A stretch of DNA of 64,000 nt from Odiellus spinosus. Lineage: Eukaryota; Arthropoda; Arachnida; Opiliones; Phalangiidae. Both the position numbers and the translations under genes were made by a program. Under the pieces are notes generated by a model. The model worked only from the letters and a program-made list of their open reading frames with translations, was not told the origin of the DNA and did no database searches. The stretch is taken from positions 7,628,200 to 7,692,199 of the forward strand of contig OY987232.1 of NCBI GenBank assembly GCA_963920705.1, written 5' to 3'. Positions 23,446-34,081 of the stretch are shown here, one piece after another (positions within the stretch are counted from its first letter, which is position 1; the number at the start of each line of letters is the position of its first letter).

Positions 23446-25640
23446 CAATATTTTAGTTTATATAAGGTTTTTTTTCTCTCTCTCACGCCCGCCGGAGCTT
23501 ATCGCCTTGGCGAGCGGCGATCGAACTCTTTCCTTCTCCAGCGAATGCAAAAAACGCTGGTTTTGGGACAAAAAAAACGTTCGAAGAGCCACCAACACGG
23601 GGGAAAAAACGAGAGAAAAAAATGCTTACACAAAAAAAAAAAATGTTTTTGGGGATTGGGATAAATTGCCTGAGGAGTTTAATCACTTGGGGTGGAAGAG
23701 GAAAAAAGATTCGTTTCACGTATGGTTTCTCATAATTGGTCAATCAAAATAACACTCTTTTATTCATGGTAAGGCACATTTGTAATAACACTTTCAAAAA
23801 TATATAACACTTTAATTACTAGGGGGAAAAAACGATAATACTTAATATACTCGAGGGACGTTACAACCCGTTACATCACGGAGTTGGTCGCACGGAAGGT
23901 GCTTATAAAGATAGAAGACTTGTCCTTTGATTATTCGCAAGAGGGAGTCAAACGATAAGTTTTAAATACATATACGAGGATTTTGGCACGGACGGTGCCT
24001 AAGATTTTTACTTTTGATTTCTAGAGGGGTTTCAAAATTACAATATATCTATATCTATTCACTTTTAATATTAAATTTCACCTCCTATAAAAAGGGGTTT
24101 TAAAATTGGAAGCAAAGATTATTCTAATCTCTCTCTTTATATCTCGATAACGTGCTTCTGATTTCTATTTGTTTCTTAAAAATTACGGGAGTTGAATTGT
24201 ACTACGGTTTTATAGACTTTGATCTCAACAACAAGCCGACATTTAGATTTGGGGCACGAATAATTCACTGAGGGGTCAAACGATAAAACAAAATATAATA
24301 ATAAAAAAGTACTCAACACTGCCTGTGTTTTTACGAAAAATTGGGTTCGGGGGCCGTCGTCTCTCTCGGATTAGCTGGGTTTTGTTGCGTAACAGTACAG
24401 CCTTATCCATTCCTGTACCAATCGGTCTCACTGGCTCTCTCCTTGGGGGGTTGGACGGGATTTCTCGGACAGCTTGCGGGGTGGCAACTTCGTTGAAATT
24501 AGTAATGGCACGGTCTCTCGAGTAGGTCTTTCACACATGCTCCGACGAGTGGTCGTCCGGTTTGTTATGGTCTGGTGGGGGGATTTTGTTTGACTTCAGT
24601 AATTCTCGTTCTCCGTTTCGACGCCATATAGCGAGGGAGGCTCCTTTCCTTCATGGATTGAATATCGTCAGCGTGGATCATCGGATTCTGGAGGGCGAAT
24701 CGGAGGTCTTTGTGGCCTCGGTGGCTCTTTTTCATTACTATTGAGATGAGGTTCGACTCATTATATCTTCTAAGTTATAGCGGGGACTGATTTCTTCTAA
24801 GTTATTTCGCGATTTTATAAAATTTTCGACAGCGACTATGACCCGAAATATCGAGGACAAAAAAGGCAGAGTCCGGACCCTTAGTTTAAGCGGGCTCCAT
24901 CATCGGCCTCAGCGCAGCGCGCTGGGCTTCTAGGGGGTGATCAGTGGTTCCTTTCGAGATCTCCAAGTCGAAGTGATTTTTACCTTCGCCATCTTCTCTC
25001 CTTTATGCCTCGGTTCGGGGGGGAAAGAAGGCGGTTTCAGGTGCGGTATTGGTACGCGTTGGGCAATCGAAGGTTTTTGTTAGGCGCCACGATGCCTGTA
25101 GGTTGCGTTCCCGTGACCCATCGATGGTCGTTTAGGTGATGCTCCTAGATAATTTTCTATCTGGGAATGCGGGATGAAGTGCCATCCGAGGTTTTTTCCC
25201 AGCGAGTTATGGAAAAGTTTGGGGAGTCCGAGGTGACCATGAACGTGAAAGTCGATGTCATTTCGCTTGTTCTTTTGAGGGGGTTATTGAAGCGGGGGTT
25301 TAGTTTGTATCATTTTATAGATAGGGTCAGATGAGCTTTTCTTCGGGCTAGAGTGGATTCTTAGAATTGGTGTTTCTTAAAGTTCGCTAAAATGTGGCTT
25401 CCCGGTCCTTTGTTAAGAAGGACTTGGGGATTTTATATTTTACCCGTTGAAGTTTAAAATATTTTCTTTTAAAGGGAAGGTGACACACAATACAAAAAAT
25501 AGGCTTATAATACACATTAATCACAAAAATTCAAAATTTGAGGGTTATAGTGGGGTGAACTATGTGACGGGGTCACATTTACCAACCTTGCGCAAATTAT
25601 TTTATTTCGAATTTTACAACTATATATTTGAAACTTACGT
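23446..25640. other. 2.2-kb non-coding block between direct repeats
   Basis: Locally G/T-rich (24300-25100). No coding domain is recognised in any frame. Its position between same-orientation copies of repeat D could mean a non-autonomous retroelement or a simple duplication. Neither a primer-binding site nor a polypurine tract was convincing. Confidence 0.4.
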
Positions 25641-25654
25641 TTACAATCAAAACT

Positions 25655-25750
25655 TATCATTAAAAAGGATCTAGCGCTTTTCTTTTTACTTCAATATTTT
25701 AAAGACACTCACACACACGCACACACACACATCGTTTAGCGTCGGATATG
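25655..25750 (+). repeat. Direct repeat D copy 2 with CA microsatellite
   Basis: Counterpart of 23340-23445, with a slightly shorter CACACA tract and the same CATCGTTTAGCGTCGGATAT right part. Confidence 0.85.
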
Positions 25751-25794
25751 ATTAGAAAACCTTTCAACAATATTTTAAGAGTTTACCAACCTTG

Positions 25795-25935
25795 CGCAAA
25801 AAGACGTTTTCGTAGAAATTAGTTTGGGACATTCCTAAAGAATCGAGTGTGAAACATGTTCAACCACTGAAATTTTTATTCCTACATTTCAGTGAGTCTA
25901 GATTAGATTCTAGAAAGACTCTTTTTCGGTAGAAT
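25795..25935 (+). repeat. Left half of a satellite unit split by the P-type element
   Basis: AAAGACGTTTTCGTAGAAATT through GATTAGATTCTAGAAAGAC matches the tandem ~247-bp satellite at 31261-31870. The unit stops at the transposon's left end and resumes at 31254. Confidence 0.85.
25929..25935. other. Target-site duplication, left (GTAGAAT)
   Basis: The seven bases GTAGAAT directly precede the left inverted end and recur directly after the right end at 31254-31260. An uninterrupted satellite unit nearby (about 31445-31451) has a single GTTGAAT at this position, serving as a paralogous empty site. Confidence 0.85.
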
Positions 25936-25970
25936 CTTGGAGGAAGTATGTGATATGGAATTGCCGACTG
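25936..25970 (+). repeat. P-type element left terminal inverted repeat
   Basis: 35 bp starting CTTGGAGGAAGTATGTGATA and ending GCCGACTG. It pairs with 31219-31253 with a single mismatch (A/G near position 25 of the repeat). Confidence 0.92.
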
Positions 25971-26229
25971 TTCGTTTTTCTATTGAAACGATGGTTAGGA
26001 TTGCCGGGCCTAGAGCGCCGTGTTTTCCCCCTTTTGTGACCCCTTAGTTCCGGCGCTCGCGCGCTTCTTCCTTCGCGCCGTACGTCATCGAATAAAGTCG
26101 TCTGGATTTGGAGGAGTCGGCGGCGATAATTCGGGTTTTTTTTTTGACAAAGGCTTAAAGATTTGTTTTGTTTTGTGACGTACAAACAGTACAATTTTTA
26201 TTATTTAAAGTAAAATAGCGCGATACACG
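25971..26229 (+). promoter_or_regulatory. 5' leader / promoter region of the transposase
   Basis: The 259 bp between the left end and the ATG include a G+C-rich stretch (about 26010-26090) followed by AT-rich sequence (TTATTTAAAG) just before the start. The promoter must lie here if the gene is expressed from the element. No element can be pinned down. Confidence 0.4.
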
Positions 26230-29200
26230 ATGAATTGTTGTTACCGGGGCTGTCAAAATGATTCAAGGTATTTGGATCCAACAGTTGTGAAGGGTTCTAC
26301 TTTTTATCCATTTCCGAAGCCAAAAACTAAATTGGATAAGTGTATAAAGTGGATCAAAGCCTGTGGTAGAGTTGATTTAACAACGGAAAAGATTAAGAAA
26401 CACCATTATGTTTGCAGCGAGCATTTTGTTGGTGGTCTTGGGCCCACAGAAACAAATCCTGACCCAATAATGTATCAGCTACAGTCAATAGCATCCGTAA
26501 GTACTCTTAATTTGGTTTAACTGTCTTCGATGTTTATCATACTATATTTATAGGAAGCAGGACCTACTGGAAAAACTGTAGAAACCCTAGATACTGTTCA
26601 ATCCTCAACCATTAATACTGAAGATGAGGATCATCAAAACATATCTACAAAATTTTTGCAACTTCCAATTAGCGTGGAAAACCCAAAACCAATTCATGTA
26701 ACAGAATCTATGGAGGTAGACGAAGCTTGTAGTTCCTTATCAAGTGCAATTAATGAAAATGGAGATTGTTCAACAAGCCCAATGGAACCAATAATATCTA
26801 ACCCCCTTGGCCATAGTTATGTTAACATATTTAACATCAACAATGCTAATATTTCATATATTAAGGAAAATATTGAAAATTTAGATGATATATATCTAAA
26901 ATTCTCCGAATTTCAAATGAGACCAACTAAAAACCCATTGATGTGGTGCCTCATTAAAAATTATGACACGCAGAGCTTGATAGTTAAAAAAACAAAGAGT
27001 TGCGGTGATTTTGGTTTTATATCCATAGAAATAAATAATACTTTTGAAGTTAAAGTGAAGGTACAAGGCACGTTAATAGGTGAATTACATAATATATGGT
27101 ACTCTAAAAAGTTTGTCAACTGCATAAGAAACTTTGAAGAGTTATTGAATTTACTAAACTACCTTGATTCGAGTTCTTTCTGTTTGGGCATTCCCGAAAT
27201 AAAGGTGGCAGAGCTTAGAAACCTAAAAAATACCTATCGGAATCAATATAACAATTCATTGCATTCTGAAGAATGCCAACATTTGTATCTTAGTAAAGTT
27301 AAGTCAAACATATGCGCAATTTGTAACCGGCTATATCGAATACTAGTCAAAAGACTGAAAAGGCAAAAGACTGTTTTGAACCTAAAAAATAAAATTTCTA
27401 TACGTAACATGACTGACAGTCATAAAGTGCAGCGTATTAATGAAAATATGAAAGAAATTAGAAAATTAAAAAGGAAAAATCGAGATTTGGAGAGAAATGT
27501 GGCAAGGCTTCTAGAAAAAATAAAGGAAAAGCTGCCAGATAAAGACGAAAAGATTTTCTGTAAAATCATCGAAGAGAACCCATTCATTACCAAAGAAAAC
27601 TTTCGACTTATTATGATCAGGTCGCAAATGAATATGATTTCGTCAAACAAAAAGAAACAGAAGAAATGGGAGCCAGCTGTCATTAAATGGTGTATGCATC
27701 TTAGAAGTAAGTCTTTGGCCGCTTACGAGGAAATGAGGGAAGTTTTCATTCTACCATCACCCCGAACTCTACACTCTTATTCATCAGTATTTACGGGAAA
27801 GAGTGGATTTACAGTTGAAACAATAAAAGAAATGAAGAAGAAGATTGACATCAAAAATTTAGAAGAACATCAAAAGTACTTTTCAATATTAGTGGATGAA
27901 ATGAAAATTAAAGAAGATTTAGCGTACAAGGCTTCGAACGGCGAAATTGTAGGCTTTTGTCATTTGAATGACGCTGGGGATAGACTTAAAAGCGCAGAAA
28001 ATAAAAAGCTTGGTAAAGAATCTTTGGATCCCCCTTTAGCCTCGCACGTTATGTCGATAATGGTCTGGGGCTTAACAACAAACTTTAAACACATTCTTGG
28101 TTATTTTCCTTGCCACAACATGTCAGCGGAAGAACTATATTCAATAATTGATCAAGCTATTGAAATTTTAGAAAACAACTTTTTCAGGGTTTTGACGGTT
28201 ATTTGTGATAAATCCTCGATTAATCAGAAGTTTATCAAAATGAGTACGAACTTAGACGTGGAGAAAGGTGTTGCCTACAAAGCGAAGAATATTTACGCAC
28301 CCACGAAGGAACCCCGAGATATATTTTATATATCAGATCCTCTCCATTTAATTAAAACTGTACGTAATTGCTTTGCAAATAGTGGAGAAAAGAAATCCCG
28401 GTTGCTAAGAAAAAATGGAAAGTTCATTCTTTGGGAGCACGTTCAAGAAATGTTTAACAAAGACTGTCAATCTCAACTGAGACTTTGCCCGAAGCTTACT
28501 ACTAACCACATTACATTGGGACCTTTCTACGCTATGAAAGTTAAATTAGCAACTCAAATTATGAGTCGAACTGTTGCATTAGGGATCCAAGATCTGGTTG
28601 GAGAAAGAGCTTCTGAAACTATTAAATTCATAAATATGTTTAAACGCTTTTTTGACATGCTAAATGCAAGAAATACTGGAGAAGGCAGGCGAAAAAGGAA
28701 TGCAGACCTAGAACCATATCGTTTGGTAACAGATTCAAGATTTGAAGTATGACGTAGTTTTAGCTATTTTTAGAGAGTTTAATAAACTTACTTAATAGTT
28801 TTTTCTGTGTTATTAAGTGGTTGGAAAAGGAGTTTCTTGGCTACCTAAGAGATTGGAAAAATGAAGCAAATGCTGATATTCATGCCTCTCCCGAAGGAAA
28901 AAGTATGATGCAATTAAGTAGAGAAACTTTGGAAGGTATTCATATAACAGGTAATTCTTCATCAGATATATTTAACGTAAAGAGAATGAGGGCCTTAAAG
29001 GGGGGGGGACTAATTACGCGCTTAAATTTGAATCTTTCTAATAATAATAGTCCCAAAATATTTCAATTAATTTCATTTCTTTGTAGTTCACTCTATTATT
29101 GGAGCAGTTAAATTCCTATTAAATAAAGGAGCGAAATTTGTACTGACGGAAAAATTCAACCAAGATCCCCTTGAACGACATTTTGGTAAACATCGTCGAG

Positions 29201-29334
29201 CCGTTGGTTGCCATGAAAACCCAGATCTTTTAAGTTTCGGTTACAGTGAAAAAAAATTTAAAATACTAAAGCCTTTAATTAAGGGGCCATGCAATGGAAA
29301 CACAACGAAATTTAGAAACAAAAAGGGAGATTAA
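26230..29334 (+). CDS. THAP-domain P-element-type transposase, four exons, apparently intact
   Basis: Exons by GT-AG logic: 26230-26496, 26554-28746, 28818-28950 and 29087-29334. Introns are 57, 71 and 136 bp, and the predicted product is 946 residues (THAP9 and P transposases are a similar size). Residues 1-70 form a C2CH THAP zinc domain (C4, C8, W41, C62, H65) that should bind the element's ends. A basic, leucine-rich coiled coil follows around residues 365-425, likely for multimerisation. The RNase H-like catalytic core shows VDEM (D537), CDKSS (D641) and SDPLHLIK (D684) with the adjoining P-type GTP-binding/insertion region. After the third intron comes the C-terminal block TEKFNQDPLERHFG, diagnostic of P transposases. 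It should cut and join the element's ends in the nucleus. The start is the first ATG and begins the THAP fold correctly. No stop or frameshift was found in the exons. Expression is unproven. Confidence 0.9.
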
Positions 29335-29608
29335 ACCAAAACTTGAGATCAACACTTTTAATCACATTTTAAATTGTAAACAGAAACTTTAAATTGAAAA
29401 CAGGAACTATAAAATAAAGATAACCTTGTTTAAAAAGTTTAATATTGCATTTTGAGATCACTTTTTTTGATATAAATTGCTATCAGAACAATTATTTTTC
29501 ATTGATTGCCGCGTTCCCTTGCGCTCTGCACAATTCTGTCTTTTAAGCTCGTTATATTTACGCTGATTGAAGCTTCTTAAAGCAACACCCCTACAGTTAG
29601 AGAACGTA
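29335..29608. other. Intergenic tail between convergent genes of the P-type element
   Basis: AT-rich sequence with AATAAAG at about 29413-29420, a possible polyadenylation signal for the plus-strand gene. No coding capacity is seen. Confidence 0.5.
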
Positions 29609-31003
29609 TCACAGATAATCACTCTCATTATCATTTCCCCATAAGGCGTGCCATTCATCAACGATATCAGCATCTTCTAGCTTTTCTTTTATTTTATCCT
29701 TTCTTAAAGCATTGTCAGTTAATACACACTGTGTGAACAGTGGTTCAGTTTTTTTATGAAGCATTTTAAAAAACTTGAACCCCTTCAAAGTTAAGGTAAT
29801 TAATCCCCCCCCCTACTTAGATTTTCTGACCAGGTTGCGTAAGATGAGGTTGTCCCAGTTGGGCCTAGCCCTCCGATTTTAGAAATGCAATTTTCAAATA
29901 GTCTTGGTTCGTTAAACCGATTAACAATTTTCCTTAATATAACTCCGCCAATATGGTGAATTACCTTTTCCACTTTACAAGCTTCTTCGGCAACGGAAAG
30001 AAATTTTTTGGCGGATCCCACTCGCGGACTAGCTTTATCTGGTTTTAAATTAACCCATTTGACTAGAGTTTCATCTAGGTAGCGTTTTAACCAGTCATTG
30101 ACTATCATTTCTTGATCAAATTCATCTAAATCATTGAATCCTCCAAAATAATTAAAAATGATAAGAGCTTCCTTCTTAATGGTTTCTCGCTCTCTTAAAA
30201 CACGAGCGTGTATTTTTAATGAGGCCTCATCTTTTATATGTTTTTCATTAAGTGTTGACATAATTTTCACAAAAGTTGGGCTTATTCTTATTTCTTTTGG
30301 ATTTTTCACTAGATACTTTATGAAGACAAGCTTGCTTTCATTTTCTTCACAATCAATTATTACATTTCTTAGCGCTAAACAAGCTGCTTCAGCCAAATCG
30401 GCCCCGTGTTCAATAAAGAATTTTTCATTGAAATCTAAATACATATCAGAATATCATATCAGTAATAATAATTTGTACAAATGATTAATGCTAAATTAAA
30501 AATACCTGTTGGCTTAAAGTTTTGCGCAAAGTATAACTTTGGCTTATCAGACTTTCTTGGTATAGGTGAAATTGGTGAATTTTCATCACTACATGTTTTT
30601 GATTTTGGCATTGATAAATTCAAGGGATCCTCTGTAGTCTATAGAAAGTAATTATTTTGGACAAAAGTTAGTTTAATCATCAGCCAGATACCAAAGCCTA
30701 GAGATATCAAGATTATGTACTTACGGGTAAAATTTTAATACCATAGTTTGGTAAGGGTATGGAAAGTAATTTTGTTGGCCCTTTACCACCAAGAAAATGC
30801 CGGGAACACACAAAATCTGACTTTTTAATAGTATCCGGCTTTAATTCTGGCCGTCCACAAGCTTCAATCCAATTAGTACATTCTTTAAATTTGGTTTTTG
30901 GCTTTGGAAATGGTAAAAAAAAAACTTCATCCATAAAGGACTGACTAGCTTTCCTAGTATTACTGGGGCAATTACCATAACAACATTTTTTATGGTAAAC
31001 CAT
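29609..31003 (-). CDS. Second THAP-domain protein of the P-type element
   Basis: Start ATG 31001-31003. Exons 31003-30725, 30638-30506 and 30434 onwards are joined by 86- and 71-bp GT-AG introns. Residues 1-75 are a THAP domain (C8, C12, W45, C66, H69) clearly related to that of the neighbouring transposase (shared PFPKPKTK, ACGR, IKK, GGxGPT). There is no RNase H-like core. Instead a ~210-residue, helix-rich region ends in HHIGGVILRK and NLSRGG, resembling the far C-terminal part of THAP-type transposase relatives. The frame closes at TAA 29800 just after a run of nine G (coding strand). One base of shift in that run opens a further ~60 codons to TGA 29609-29611 that look like genuine protein. 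So either a frameshift or a homopolymer sequencing error is present. Likely binds the element's ends as a regulator or partner; that is inference. Confidence 0.75.
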
Positions 31004-31218
31004 TTTTAAAATTTGTTACTAATAAATAGTGCGCTTAGCAAGCACGCGTAAGCAGCCGCCTTCTTCCCAAAAAAACCGCCGTTTAGTTTGAAATTTGGTA
31101 GAAAGCATTTCCCGAGCCACGTGAGTCGTGACGCCCCCTTCATGCATATGCGTGTTACCTTGGTAACGGTATGCGCGTCGTAGTAGGAGAGACCGCTACG
31201 AGTAACGAAGTTTATAGG

Positions 31219-31253
31219 CAGTCGGCAACTCCATATCACATACTTCCTCCAAG
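31219..31253 (-). repeat. P-type element right terminal inverted repeat
   Basis: Inverted copy of 25936-25970, ending ...TTCCTCCAAG at 31253 and followed by the duplicated target GTAGAAT (31254-31260). Confidence 0.92.
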
Positions 31254-31260
31254 GTAGAAT

Positions 31261-31870
31261 GTTGCGTCGTAGACAACGCGTTCCGTGGAAAAAACACAAC
31301 TTTACATTTTAAACCTATAGAGATTTAAGGATTATGAAATTACGATTATTTGGGAGCCCATCCATGTGCAAGAAGACGTTTTCGTAGAAATTTATTCCTA
31401 CATTTCAGTGAATCTAGATTAGATTCTAGAAGGACTCTTTTTTGGTTGAATGTTGCGTCGTAGACAACGCGTTCCGTGGAAAAAACACAACTTCACAGGT
31501 TAAACCTATAGAGATTTAAGGGTTATGAAATTACGATTATTTGGGAGCCCATCCTTGCGCAAAAAGACGTTTTCGTAGAAATTATTTTGAGACATTCCTA
31601 AAGAATCGAGTGTGAAAAATGTTGAATCACTGAAATTTTTATTCATACATTTCAGCGAATCTAGATTAGATTCTAGAAAGACTCTTTTTCCGTTGAAAGT
31701 TACGTCGTAGACAACACGTTCCGTGGAAAAAAAAACTCAACTTTACAGGTTAAACCCATGAGATTTAAGGATAATGAAATTACGACTATTTGGGAGCCCG
31801 TCCTTACGCAAAAAGACGTTTTCGTAGAAATTATTTTGGAACATTCCTAAAGAATCGAGTGTGAAAAATC
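31261..31870 (+). repeat. Tandem satellite, ~247-bp unit
   Basis: Units start GTTGCGTCGTAGACAACGCG at 31261, 31452 and (diverged) 31699. The first lacks a ~56-bp segment, hence 191 instead of 247 bp. Another half-unit lies left of the P-type element (25795-25935). Non-coding. Confidence 0.88.
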
Positions 31871-32004
31871 ATTTTGATCCCCCGTTTCGACCAAAGTGCC
31901 ACCAGCTCATCTTGAGGAAGAAGTTTTGACACATATATTTAGAGAAATTCGTCTTTATTGGAAATAATAATAACCATATTTACATTTAAGCATATTTCAC
32001 AGTT

Positions 32005-32372
32005 TTATTCGTCGCCACTTTCTTCAATTTCGTCTATTTTATAATGCCCATAAGACAATGTAGTTATACCATCACTCAAAATATATCTTTTACTATCACA
32101 AGGGTTAAGGGAAATCTTATTTTCCCACTCATAATACGAATCATTGAATTTACAGATATTGTTTTATTAAATAAATAGGCTTCATAATCGGAGTGATGAA
32201 TATATTTCTTTACAACACGTTTTGAAATCCCTTTTAAAGTCTTCTTCTCACCCTTTGTAGAAAGTAAACTACATAATTTGGGACGTAAACCAACAAATTC
32301 CTGTATCGGGGTCCCATCCAACTCGTCTTTCATTTTTCCCAGCACTTTCTTATTTTTTTTTATATAAAAAAT
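32005..32372 (-). pseudogene. Maverick/Polinton-type DNA polymerase B, C-terminal fragment
   Basis: Minus-strand coding sequence with motifs GKMKDEL, EFVGLRPK, KGISK and, in another frame, LSYGHYK, the usual C-terminal landmarks of protein-primed family-B polymerases of Maverick/Polinton elements. The frame shifts once around 32150 and ends at TAA 32005-32007. Its upstream side is cut at 32372 by a LINE insertion. The rest of the gene continues at 36963. Such genes belong to self-synthesising transposons or virus-like elements fixed in animal genomes. This copy is dead. Confidence 0.85.
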
Positions 32373-32380
32373 GATTAGTA

Positions 32381-33180
32381 GGGCAGAGCTCCTGAACGAG
32401 TGATAAGTGAAAAAGACTAATCCGGCTGTTCTCTTCATTTTTAGATTAAAATAAAATAAGAGGATTGAAGAACTTAATCTCGAGAGGCTGTCCTGGTGGC
32501 CGACTACTATATGGTTCTCTTCGTTATGTTGGACGAGACATGGCATAATAAATCAATAATCGACCAACCGGATTGCTGATAATCTTATCTCGCATAGTGC
32601 GCTCTGTGATATTTTTTTCTTAACCTGTACGCCGACTTAACAGAAAAAGCTCGGGCAGTTTTTTACCTCTGAACATTCTCACCTAAAAACGTCTTATCTA
32701 CGGCACCGAGATTTCTTCTTTAATCACATTATATCGGAAATCAGTTCGGGCAGAGCTCCTGAACGAGTGATAAGTGAAAAAGACTAATCCGGCTGTTCTC
32801 TTCATTTTTAGATTAAAATAAAATAAGAGGATTGAAGAACTTAATCTCGAGAGGCTGTCCTGGTGGCCGACTACTATATGGTTCTCTTCGTTATGTTGGA
32901 CGAGACATGGCATAATAAATCAATAATCGACCAACCGGTTTGCTGATAATCTTATCTCGCATAGTGCGTTCTGTGATATTTTTTTCTTAACCTGTACGCC
33001 GACTTAACAGAAAAAACTCGGGCAGTTTTTTACCTCTGAACATTCTCACCTAAAAACGTCTTATCTACGGCACCGAGATTTCTTCTTTAATCACATTATA
33101 TCGGAAATCAGTTCGGGCAGAGCTCCTGAACGAGTGATAAGTGAAAAAGACTAATCCGGCTGTTCTCTTCATTTTTAGGT
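32381..33180 (+). repeat. Tandem 367-bp 5' monomers of the LINE
   Basis: Units start GGGCAGAGCTCCTGAACGAG at 32381, 32748 and 33115: two full copies and a 65-bp partial leading into the ORF1 leader. Units are almost identical. In other LINEs, repeated 5' monomers hold the internal promoter; here that role is inferred. Confidence 0.9.
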
Positions 33181-33257
33181 TTGTTGAAACTTTTTTATAT
33201 TTTTAAACTTACCAACCGGAACTCTGCCCGGGTGATTTGGGTGGATTTGAAGTGAAA

Positions 33258-34025
33258 ATGACTGCCGAAACAAGGGGTAAAGCGGCCGATGTAATCATGG
33301 TTGAGCTTAAAAGACTTAGCGATTCCCAGGCTTTAAACTTTAATAATATTAATACCAAGTTAGACGAACAAAATAGGCTGCTTATAGAAACTGAAATCAA
33401 GGTTACACAATTGGATCTTAGACAGTCCCAATTGGAAGATAAATTTGATGGCATTCAAGACAGTCTTGCAAATGCCTTAGGAGAGATTCCTGATATAAGG
33501 TTAGAGCTTGGTAGTATAAGAGATCAATTTGAATCCTTTAAGACCGAAACTACAAAAAAACTAGAACAAAACCGTTTAGAGAACGAAAATCTACAAGTAA
33601 CACTTAGACGTAACAATTTGGTAATTAGGAATGTAACCGATACTGATCATGAAGATAGATTAACATTAGCTAAAACTATATTCGACATATTCACAAACAA
33701 ATTAGGTCTGCAGCAATCGGTAAGCCAGGCTCAAGTATATAGAAGAGGGGCCTTTGATCCTAATAAATGTAGGTCAGTCATATATAAAGCCGATACTTTT
33801 GATATAAAAATGAATATTCTAAAACAAAATGTTAAGCTTAAGGGCACCAACATATACATTGAGCACGACTATACACCTAACCAATCACATGCACGCTATA
33901 AACTTAGGCAGTTCGCTAAAGCGAAACTACCGCTGCGATATAAATGGGTAGCGACTAATGCAATAGATATCGATAATCAAACGTATAAGTATTTCTTTGA
34001 GAAGGATCAAATATTACCTGTATAA
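33258..34025 (+). CDS. LINE ORF1 protein (coiled coil, nucleic-acid-binding type)
   Basis: From ATG 33258 (MTAETRGKAAD) to the stop at 34023-34025 the frame is open for 255 residues. Residues ~15-120 are a heptad-rich coiled coil (KLDEQNRLLIETE and following). The C-terminal half (LRRNNLVIRN to YFFEKDQILPV) resembles the RNA-binding-like domain of L1/CR1 ORF1 proteins. ORF1 proteins package the element RNA. It ends 56 bp before ORF2. No break is seen. Confidence 0.75.
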   Translation: MTAETRGKAADVIMVELKRLSDSQALNFNNINTKLDEQNRLLIETEIKVTQLDLRQSQLEDKFDGIQDSLANALGEIPDIRLELGSIRDQFESFKTETTKKLEQNRLENENLQVTLRRNNLVIRNVTDTDHEDRLTLAKTIFDIFTNKLGLQQSVSQAQVYRRGAFDPNKCRSVIYKADTFDIKMNILKQNVKLKGTNIYIEHDYTPNQSHARYKLRQFAKAKLPLRYKWVATNAIDIDNQTYKYFFEKDQILPV

Positions 34026-34081
34026 TTATTAGAGACTAAAACTTAAAATTTCCAATTGTTAGGTTAAGATTTTAAAATGTT

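Larger units (their letters stand above)
25936..31253. mobile_element. Complete two-gene P-superfamily DNA transposon (5318 bp)
   Basis: The element is bounded by 35-bp inverted ends (25936-25970 and 31219-31253, one mismatch) starting CTTGGAGGAAGTATGTGATA, flanked by the direct 7-bp repeat GTAGAAT. P elements usually duplicate 8 bp, so 7 is close but not identical. Inside are two convergent genes: a THAP/P-type transposase (26230-29334, +) and a second THAP protein (29609-31003, -). It is inserted in a tandem satellite. Intact ends, clean target duplication and an open transposase frame point to recent activity. The two-gene layout differs from the single-gene Drosophila P element. Confidence 0.92.

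Noticed and set aside
23483-23752. Overlapping ~80-residue frames on both strands
   Set aside because: Low-complexity A-rich sequence; no conserved motif, and the two strands are equally open.
24325-24744. Short plus-strand frames in the G+C-richer block
   Set aside because: No recognisable domain and no continuation across plausible introns.
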